DNA of 64,000 nt from Balanoglossus misakiensis (Eukaryota; Hemichordata): NCBI GenBank assembly GCA_040954595.2, contig CM082593.2, positions 868,001 through 932,000 on the forward strand, read 5' to 3'. The position numbers and the translations under genes are program-made. The notes beneath the pieces were generated by a model that searched no databases, had not been told where the DNA came from, and saw only the letters and a program-made list of their open reading frames with translations. Positions 51,665 through 64,000 of this stretch are shown here, in pieces (within the stretch, counting starts at the first letter, position 1; each line of letters starts with the position of its first letter).

Positions 51665-52693
51665 AATTTTCATTGCAGAAAAAAAGTCATGTGGACAGAG
51701 ATATATGGCTAAGATTTTCCTCTGGCTATTAGTTGCAATCCCTTCAATATCTTGATCTGCTTATCTCCCTGAGGTGAATTGGATTCCTCAGCAAAGCCTG
51801 AAAACATCATGAAGGTAATGTCGATTGACACAACATTACGTGGGAAGGTGGTTCAGGGTACAGTTCAAGCTTTTATATTCGCACATTATATGCGAACCCA
51901 TAAATTGTGTTCTCTCTGGTGGTGCTTTGAAAACATAAGGCAAGAATGTCACTTAATTGGCAACAGAAAACCTGCAGTTTTCACAAGGTATCAGAATTCT
52001 AAGTACAATATCATACATGGCATGAATTGCCTCAAATGACAGACTGGTTGGCGCATGTCGGTGTCAATTTACTTCTTTTGCGCTAACGGGCTCATGAGAG
52101 TCAGACGACATTTTACTTGTAGAGTTTGATCACGGTAGCAAAAAGGTGATTTCATGTAAACATCAAGGTTTTTACATCATGTATTATCAAGTATCTCTGT
52201 CTCTTGACGGTTCTTCATTGTCGGAATTAGGAACTTAGGTGCGAGTGAGAAATAATAGAAAACTAATTACTTGTCTGCTGATCAGATAAAAAGGCTGTAA
52301 CCAAGATTTAAGATAAAAAAATATTCATGTACACTGACGCAAGTTTACTTCCTTCTCGCTCTGTCTGGGAACATTTAAAATCAATCTATCAGTAGTGTCG
52401 CCATGGCGCCAGGTACTTCTGCAGTAATGAGCTTTTCTGTGAGGGTCAACAGGATTTATATTAAACTGGAATTTGTCTGGAGAAGAAAATCTATTAAAGA
52501 CAAAGCAATGGTATAATTCAGGGTCTTTTTGGGTGACCTTTTGCGTCAACCAGAGTAATTAGAGTTCTGGATTTACGCGAGGGGAATTTTACGAAGTAGA
52601 CTTATGCAAAATATCCAGGGTATTTCTATGTAATCTGCTCATTAACTAGACTGATTAGTTTATCCTAAGACAGTAGAAATGGTATATCAAAGA

Positions 52694-52736
52694 ACAGACA
52701 GACAGACATAGACATAGACAGACAGACAAACACAGA
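52694..52736. repeat. (GACA)n / (ATAGAC)n microsatellite
   Basis: GACA units interrupted by two atagac hexamers. Confidence 0.85.
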
Positions 52737-53392
52737 CTATGGTGAATCTGGTGGAAGCTACAACACTGCTTGGGGGATACATGACTTCAACTATACCGGG
52801 TATATATCCCGTTAGATATGCGAGCTAGCCTGTATGGTTTTTCTGAAAGGTCGATCTAACCAGATCAATTTGACAGCCTGTGATGTGCACCTTAAACACT
52901 GAATTCTGAGCCACTCCACAGGGACTGCATTGCTAATGCCTTTGACACAATGTTACGGACGTTTCTATCAACTTGAAGTAAAGCCAATTTGACTTTTAAT
53001 GTTGTCGTGACGTACGTAGTCCATGTATCTCAAAAAAAAGGCACACCGCTTGTGGTTATTGATGGTCATATATGTCATCACCTTTTCAGAACGAATAAGG
53101 ATTCCCTAAGGTTCTCTGATTACACTACTTGTTTTTTGAACCCTGCAAGACATTTCCTACTGTTCAGGATTCTTGTTCAATACCTGTCTATGATACTTGA
53201 TACCGGGCACAGGCAAATAAAATAATAAAATTTTAATACGCCATAAATTTTGAAACATAAACATCATGGCCTATACTGGTTAAATGTGTACCTGGCCAAT
53301 AATTTTTGGGATATTTAAAAAATCATATTTATTTAATATTATTTACTAATTTGCTATAAACTTTTATATTAATTATATCATGGATGATTATA

Positions 53393-53532
53393 GACCACTT
53401 TGCGGATAGGGTATCTGCAATGCATGATGGTATAATTTGCGTTCAACATAGCGGCTAGTGCATGGCTAACGCACGCGCTCAGAACGCAAACTGTCCCACA
53501 ACACCCTGCGTTATGCTATCCGCGAAGTGGTC
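53393..53532. mobile_element. Foldback (MITE-like) element
   Basis: Ends are near-perfect inverted repeats of 17 bp: gaccactttgcggatag on the left, and on the right gaccacttcgcggatag when read on the opposite strand. Similarity continues inward, with tttgcgttc shared by both arms, so most of the 140 bp can fold. No coding capacity was seen. Exact ends and target duplication are unclear because the flanks (ata/catgg) also partly match. Confidence 0.6.
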
Positions 53533-53825
53533 CATGGTATATGGCCTAATAACACACAGAACAAAACTGAATTATAAACTTACCGTAAACGTCTTCAACT
53601 GGTGTGAAGTGGTGAGGGCGCTGTGACAATCATAATTTGAACTTGACTTTAAACTGTTTAGAACATGTCACTGTGGAATGGATATAACAAATAGCACAGC
53701 TTAAGTAATTACCCAAAAGATGTAATTTAGAGTCAGTTTATGTTAACTTAAACATTAAGCAACTGTTAAGTTGCACACAAAAATAAACTAGGACCAGTTG
53801 TTCGCAGTTGTTGATAGGACATCTC

Positions 53826-53831
53826 TTTATT
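53826..53831 (-). terminator. Candidate polyadenylation signal of MAT
   Basis: AATAAA on the minus strand, about 575 bp past the MAT stop codon. It is a plausible end of the transcript, though not the only AT-rich candidate. Confidence 0.4.
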
Positions 53832-54406
53832 GATACAATTTTCATAATTGTAAAGAAATACCTGAACATTAATTATTGTACAATTGCAACATTAACTTCA
53901 CAATGAACAGAATTCACCTCATGGTGAGAAAAACAAAGTGACATCTTGCCATTCATTGCTGTGTAAATCTTTGTTTTATTTTTGATAGCAGTATTGTTGT
54001 AAGATACATGTAGCCACCAGAACATGTAGAAACTCTGGTACATTTGGCAAAAAAATGCTAAGTATACATCACACATGACCACTGGAAAGTGATTACACAT
54101 TTCGTCACTTGTAATTGCTACTCACATTGTGTACATATTGTACTTCATACATACATGTATATTGTCGTAGGTTGTCAACTGTGTAATATTTGTTAGAAAG
54201 TTTATTTAATCACATGGTTCAGCTACATTGTATAATGTATGGCTTAGCTTTGGGTTCCATTTTCTGAAATTAGTTGATTCATCAGTCATGAAACTTCATT
54301 CTTACATCAGCTGATTTTTTTCTGGCTTCACAAGAATTTGTTTTGAACATTTTCATCAAAAAAGTATGAATGAAGCTTAGAGTCCAACTGATACAACAAA
54401 ACTCTC

Positions 54407-57400
54407 TTAGTATTTGAGATCCACTGGAACTTCCCAGGTGAAATCGGGTCTTCCAAAATGGCCGTAGCAGCTTGTTGCCTTGAAGATAGGTTTCAGCAAA
54501 TCCAAGTCCCTAAAGAAATGACAATTTTATCAAAAATTACTCATTTTAAATAAATTGGGCAAACACAAATATGAAACTAAACCACTAAGGAAATAAAGAA
54601 TAATGTAGATTTGAAACTTTTATATTAAAGGTTTGCATACATGTACATAAAACTGGTTAATCTCCATTGTATCCAGAAAGTGTATTTTTGCCACATTTTA
54701 TGAATTTGAAATCCACTATTACCTGAGAACCCATTTCCAGAATGAAGAAAACATCTTCCCTATTCCCACACCTTCCAGTCAATACTTTCAATTAGTTAAA
54801 GAGACAGACATTCGGCGAACAGCTTACCTGATAATTGCACCAGGGCGTAGATCGAAGTTATCTTTGACAATCTTTAACAGCTCGGCTTGTGAGCGGCTAG
54901 AAGTTCCAAAATGGAACACAGCGATAGATAATGGCTCCACTAAACCGATGCCATAGGCTACCTGAGAGGGGGGAAAATGAAAGAAACCAAACACATTAAT
55001 TTAATTATTTCATTTTTAAAACTCACCCCAGGCAAGAATATTAAAATGGGAAAAGACTACCTTGCCTCAGAAAATGTTTATACTGCTCTACATGGTTCAC
55101 AGTTGGGTACATGCCAGATTGTAATAATAAATCTCTTCATTGTCTCGAAGGAATATTGTAGACTGCACAAGGTTTGAAGTCTCGGAGAAGGTTGGAAGAT
55201 TGGTGATGGAGAAACCTTCCACAATGGAGGTAAGCTATCATAACTCCAGGCAATTTTCTACTTAAAAGAGTAGAATATTAATACTGTTTTTTGTTGGGAT
55301 GCAAAATATTCTGAGTCAGACAAGAGACTATCTTGCAAAATACCGAGAAGTGGACTGGTAGATTTCACATTTTCATTTCCATTTCTACATAGACATGTAC
55401 ATGTAAATCTTAATCTCTAATCATTGTTAAATTACTCAAAATTAATTTCGTATAAAATCCACCAGTTTTGCTAAAATCCATGCTAAATCGGTAATACTGC
55501 ATGATCCTACTTCAGTTGTATTTCAAGCTTGATTAAAAATGGGGAAATAATCCGGACAATAAGACAAATTTGTCCTTCACATGATCTCTGCACAAGGACA
55601 AAATATGTAGATTACCTGGTAAGTTTCAGGTAACTAGCGCCCTCATGAGGTGAAAAACCCACAATTGTTATTCTAAAGCATGCTGTCAGTGTATCACAAC
55701 AAATAGCAAGACCTTAAATTTGAACTTCATTGATGAGGGAAATAGAGGGGATCATTACCTGTACAAGGCAACGTCTGCAAAGTCCTGCCTTCACGAGAGA
55801 TTTGGCCACCCATCTAGCTGCATATGCAGCTGATCTGTCCACTTTACTGCAATCTTTGCCGGAGAAAGCACCCCCACCATGGGCTCCCCATCCTCCGTAC
55901 GTATCCACGATGATCTTTCTGCCGGTTAATCCGGCATCACACTGCGAAAAAACAAGTATTTGTCAATAAAATCATTCTGCTTCATGGTTATAAACAAAAG
56001 ACATCAAGGCTCCAAAAAATGGCAGACTTAATATTCACCTTAAATTCTGCAGACCAGTTCTGGTGTTGTGTACAAAACGACATGTACACATAAAAAAATT
56101 CTGACCTCCGGAGGTTATACGCTTCAGACTGCGAATTGGCCGAAAGTCTTCATCAAAAGTTCTGTTCTCTGAGCTGACTGCACTACACTGCTATGCACTA
56201 CATAATCTGTTTGGATTTCATCTTAGTGAAAAGGTAAGCTTCTTGCACTCTACAGCTTTTAGAATTTTGCAACCGTGCCTCCAACCTTGTCTTGTTACGA
56301 CGTTGATTGTTGAGCGCCAAAAGTCTACATGGTAGTTTTGCCAAAACCAACGTTAAGTGAAGTTGATGTACAAATTTGACATTCATTCATTCATTCAATC
56401 ACTCATTCAATTTGTTTGTTCGTTTTGCTTGCTTGCTTGTTTGTTTGTTTTGCTTGTTTGTTTGTTTGTTTGTTTGTAGATGGTGTAAAATATGACCCAT
56501 ATTTACCACAATTTGATATTATTCATAACAATACATCAATACAATATTTGTATTGTAATTTACACTGTACCGCTGTACACCGCATAATAACAGTGAAAAT
56601 GGTGAAATTGCAACACACATTGCACTGTGGTCATAAATCATGAGTTCTATATAAACATACAGAGCAATCATTAAACCTACCCCTGGTCCACCATAAGTGA
56701 ATGCCTTGGAAGGATTCAAGTGATATATAGTCTGGTCGTCCAGGTACTGTGCAGGAATCACCTCTTTGATGACTTTCTCCAACATGTCATGTCTCAGCTT
56801 CTCTAAGGACACTTTGTCATCGTGTTGAGTGGACAGAAGAACTGTGTGTACACGAATTGGAATGCAGGCTCCTTTGTCCATCTTGTACTCCACAGTGACC
56901 TGAATCAGATCAACAAAAGACAGTTTATTCATAAGTAAAGGGCCATCACGGTCACCTTTCCAATACAAAGGTGTAACAAGTGGATGCAGAAATGAATACA
57001 AAATTCCACCATCATTTCCATGAATCACCATGATAACTACATTTCAAAATCGCTACACGTAAGAACCCTTACCTGACACTTGCCATCAGGTCGTAGATAA
57101 GGCATGGAACCATCCACAGCACTCTCGGCCAATTTCACATTCAACCCATGTGCAAGTACAACAGTCAAAGGCATACATTCCTCAGTTTCATCCGTGGCAT
57201 ATCCAAACATCAAGCCCTGGTCGCCGGCACCAAATTCTTCCAAGACTCTGTCCTCATGGACTGCTTGTGAGATTTCGGAACATTGCTGTTGTAGACAAAG
57301 CATGACATTGCACGTCTTGTAGTCGAAACCTATAAAACCAACAGAAAGTACAGAATTATAGATGAAGTATGGTAAATCTCATATACCAGGCCACAACAGC

Positions 57401-59161
57401 TATGCATTCATTTACATTAGTAATGGAAGATTCAATTGTAGAAGTAGCAAATAGATCTCAGCATTATTTTAAGACTGTCACATCACAATCTGATTTTGAT
57501 AATATACCAACCTTTATCACTGTCATCATAGCCAATCTCCTTGATTGCGTTTCTGACAACACTCTGGATGTCAACAACTGCAGTGGATGAAATCTCTCCA
57601 CCAACCAGGATCAATCCATTGCTGGCAAAACATTCTACAGAACCATGGAGACAGACAAAAAAAGGGTGTCAAACTTGGTCTGATTGATGAAATACAGAAT
57701 TATAATACTCAAAACTACACATTTATCGAAAATTTATCATTCCCAAAAAATTCCCGTTTTACAGTATATTGTCATTATATATATTTCACTGTACAAGAGA
57801 ACCAGAATAACGTATACTTACCACAAGCCACCTTGGCATCAGGATCTTGCGCAAGATGGGCATCCAAGATGGCGTCACTAACTGTATCACACAGTTTATC
57901 TGAAAAAGAGAAAAAGGGAAAATATTTATGACACTGCAGTATAATATGACTGAGTGATTTTGTCTCAGTTTGGTTTATAAGTTGCAGTAGTTTTGTTCTC
58001 CTTCCAACAATATGCGCCACTCTGCCAAAGACTTCGCCAATCATTTCCAAACCTCCACATCTATTTCTCAATGAAATCTTATTAGATTAGGCCAATCAGG
58101 ATGACACACCTTTAATCAGTAGCTACATACATATCAAAGTACATGTACATGAACTCATTCAGAGGCAAGTTTTAAGTGTAAATCTACATTGCTGGCTCTC
58201 AGTGGTCCAATATACCCTAGCCTGTCTATGTTTATTTTCAACCAACATGAACTTCAATACACATTTATCACTCAGTGACTCAGTGTCAGTGACCTGACTG
58301 ATGTAAACTGTTTAATGTTAATCTCACTAAGTTTTAACTACATTTGTAAATCACTGGTTTACAATGCTATCTCTTTACACAGCTGTCCATTCATTCTGTA
58401 CACACTCAACCTTATCACAGAATGTATCAAGGGACAAAGTACCATTCAGGGGTTACTGGGTTATTGTGCTTTTAGGGAGGGATCAATTCATTTGTGGGAG
58501 GGGCAAAAAGTCAGTGAGCAGGGGAAAAAAAACAACCACAATTTTATTTAAAATCAAAATAAAGAAAACACTTTATGCCCCAATAAAAGAAAGTCAAACT
58601 ATCATTATGATTTGCTGAATCACTTGCTAATGGGGAACTAGAGGGATGACCCCACGACCTTGTAAGTTTCATGTAAGAGGGGCTTTCGGACGCCGAGGAG
58701 TTGACATATGTGGACGGGTCAAGGTTGAAAGTGTAAAAGTCAGGTGACCACAACAGTAACCGTCATCACGTGATCATTGCACGACCAGCACCAACGCGAA
58801 GTTGGAGTCCTACATGCCACCCCCCCCCCTCCTACCACAGTACCAGTGCAATTACATCAGCCAGAACAGTTCATTTATGATACGATTCATAATCAGCTGA
58901 TGCAATTTCTCTGACAGAACACGACTAGACACACACCCCATATAAAACAAAGTAAAGCCCATACTCTAATATGACGAATAAATGCACATATCACAATGCA
59001 ATTTGAGGTCGAAATTATCATAGGGCTGTGTACTACCATTCATTGAATGATGGATGATGCGAGTGATGGATGTACTCACCCGGATGCCCAGCCTTCACTG
59101 ATTCTGAAGAGAAAAGGAAGGTGCTGTCCCCTTCATCGTATGCTTCATGACTCGCCGACAT
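54407..59161 (-). CDS. MAT2A: S-adenosylmethionine synthetase (methionine adenosyltransferase)
   Basis: Makes S-adenosylmethionine from methionine and ATP in the cytosol. Complete, 392 aa, in eight coding exons: 59080-59161, 57822-57899, 57512-57634, 57073-57329, 56681-56899, 55759-55941, 54828-54961 and 54407-54509; every junction is GT-AG and keeps frame. Key motifs: GHPDK (25-29) of the ATP site, [15 protein letters not shown] (128-142, family signature 1), LRPDGK before exon 5, GGGAFSGKD (275-283, signature 2), and GHFGR near the end. Length matches the animal enzymes (about 395 aa). It should be equally related to vertebrate MAT1A and MAT2A, so the symbol is by convention. One oddity: the GGP-GDAG loop reads GGPGCDAG, with Cys254 where Gly is usual, exactly at the exon 5/6 junction. 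No regulatory MAT2B-type gene is nearby. Confidence 0.97.
56382..56478. repeat. (ATTC)n and (TTTG)n microsatellites
   Basis: ATTC tetranucleotides (to about 56410) followed by TTTG/TTGC tetranucleotides (56411-56478). Both lie in the MAT intron between the exons at 55759-55941 and 56681-56899. Confidence 0.9.
58820..58829. repeat. Poly(C) run, 10 bases
   Basis: Homopolymer in the first intron of MAT. Confidence 0.85.
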
Positions 59162-60137
59162 CCTAGGTGCAGACTATTGAACGACAGTGATACAAAATCT
59201 CAGTTTACTGTGCTCTTAACCGTACCTTATCGGAGATATTTCACAACATGTGATGAGAAAGAGCACATGCAAGGAACGATGCGGTCAGCAGTCACAGAGC
59301 ATGCGCGTATATGACCAAAGGACGTGACTAAATCATGCGTTATAGCGCCATCAACGACCAGGATATAGACGATATAGATTCGGGCATCGAAAGTTGGTTA
59401 GAAGAAAATATAGAACACACAAAATGAGTTTGTTGGGAAAGTTATCTTGATAATGAATCACAGATATATACACGTTCATATCACAGGTTTGAAATCTGAA
59501 TCTTTTTATTCCCAGATATACTTTACATCACATATCAGACCTCTTTGAAAGAAAAAAAAAAGTTACAAAATTCAAAGCTTGTATGAACAGTAAAAAATAA
59601 CTCTTTATTTTATGCTACATATCTTTTATTTTATAAAGGAAATCATAAATAAAATACCAAAATACACATCACAGTTTTGGAGTGGCATTTTCAGGATTGT
59701 CCGCAAATGTAAAGTCTTTACAAAACCAAACTCAAGATTCTGGATACATCAACTCTCAATCACCTTTACAATCAATGACTATAGTATATTTCTTTGATTG
59801 TCGATACAATATTTATCATTACTACTACGTGAACATACAATTATTCTCATGATATAACAAGGTCGGGAATATTTTGACACACAATCTGCAATTTATCCTT
59901 GATTCTATGATTCCATCACTCGACCAATTATGGCTATATTACAGAGTTAAAATTCTGAACAATCGTGCTTTGAATTTCACATAGCATGTCACTACAATGT
60001 TTCCAACAAACAAAAAACAGCACAGCTAATACTTTGAGTTGCTGTTGGCTACCAGTGAGACTTGTCTTGACAGTGGCAACCATAAACATTTACATAAAAC
60101 TGGCCTTCATGTACTATAATGTGCCAATAGCTGAATA
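59162..60137. other. MAT promoter region and PARG 3' flank
   Basis: Under 1 kb separates the MAT start codon from the upstream PARG stop codon, both on the minus strand. It should contain the MAT 5' untranslated region and promoter (roughly 59162-59400) and the PARG 3' untranslated region. Minus-strand AATAAA signals (plus-strand tttatt) lie near 59604-59609 and 59625-59630. No TATA box was identified. Confidence 0.55.
59299..59306. promoter_or_regulatory. NRF1-like palindromic site upstream of MAT
   Basis: GCATGCGC, 8 of the 10 bases of the NRF1 consensus GCGCATGCGC, about 140 bp upstream of the MAT start codon. NRF1 sites are common in housekeeping promoters. Such a short match can occur by chance. 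Confidence 0.3.

Positions 60138-64000
<3,863 letters not shown>

Larger units (their letters stand above)
46970..54406. other. Intergenic region between receptor C and MAT
   Basis: About 7.4 kb with no recognised gene on either strand. It holds three GACA-type microsatellites, a G-rich stretch (49202-49221), a foldback element (53393-53532) and, at its right end, the 3' untranslated region of the MAT gene. An AATAAA at 48219-48224 is a distant candidate poly(A) signal for receptor C. Confidence 0.6.

Noticed and set aside
23000-54000. tRNA or other structural RNA genes
   Set aside because: No cloverleaf or known RNA motif was recognised by eye. A covariance-model scan would be needed to exclude them.
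57587-57931. Plus-strand open frame opposite the MAT exons
   Set aside because: Antisense shadow of MAT exons 2 and 3, which have clean splice sites and family motifs on the minus strand.

Overview
This is a 64 kb piece of an intron-rich, AT-rich animal nuclear genome. All recognisable genes are metazoan, split by GT-AG introns, and separated by kilobases of non-coding DNA. The mix of an expanded neuropeptide-receptor cluster, CGCGAAA-type foldback elements, GACA/TACATG-rich spacers and satellite DNA suggests a marine invertebrate, such as a non-vertebrate deuterostome or a lophotrochozoan. The species cannot be fixed from the sequence alone.

Region 1 (1-20190) is satellite DNA. The left array (1-10800) has an 88-bp monomer, about 122 copies. 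The right array (about 10901-20190) has an 87-bp monomer, about 105 copies. Aligned by hand, the two monomers are the same family (about 85% identical) in opposite orientation, facing each other across a 100-base N gap. The left array also holds a higher-order duplication: a block of about 36 monomers recurs with an offset of about 3172 bp. There are no genes here; the long stop-free frames in the right array follow from its 87 = 3 x 29 period.

Region 2 (20935-46969) holds three paralogous rhodopsin-class neuropeptide receptors. Receptor A (minus strand, next to the satellite edge) looks like a pseudogene: no first exon found, a lost splice acceptor, a one-base frameshift and a shortened TM5. 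Receptors B (32962-36810) and C (42227-46969) are intact five-exon genes in tandem on the plus strand, predicted at 416 and 414 aa. They share all intron positions and phases, a DRF motif in place of DRY, and a conserved final exon. Their closest family appears to be the NPFF/SIFamide/orexin-like peptide receptors; the ligand cannot be read from sequence.

Region 3 (46970-54406) is intergenic, with microsatellites, a foldback element and the 3' flank of the next gene.

Region 4 (54407-64000) has two conserved enzymes, both on the minus strand and head-to-tail. One is a complete S-adenosylmethionine synthetase (8 coding exons, 392 aa). The other is poly(ADP-ribose) glycohydrolase: 14 exons and 638 codons in view, with its N-terminal part beyond the right edge. 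Less than 1 kb separates the PARG stop from the MAT start. These enzymes serve methyl-donor synthesis and ADP-ribose turnover; nothing links them functionally to the receptors.
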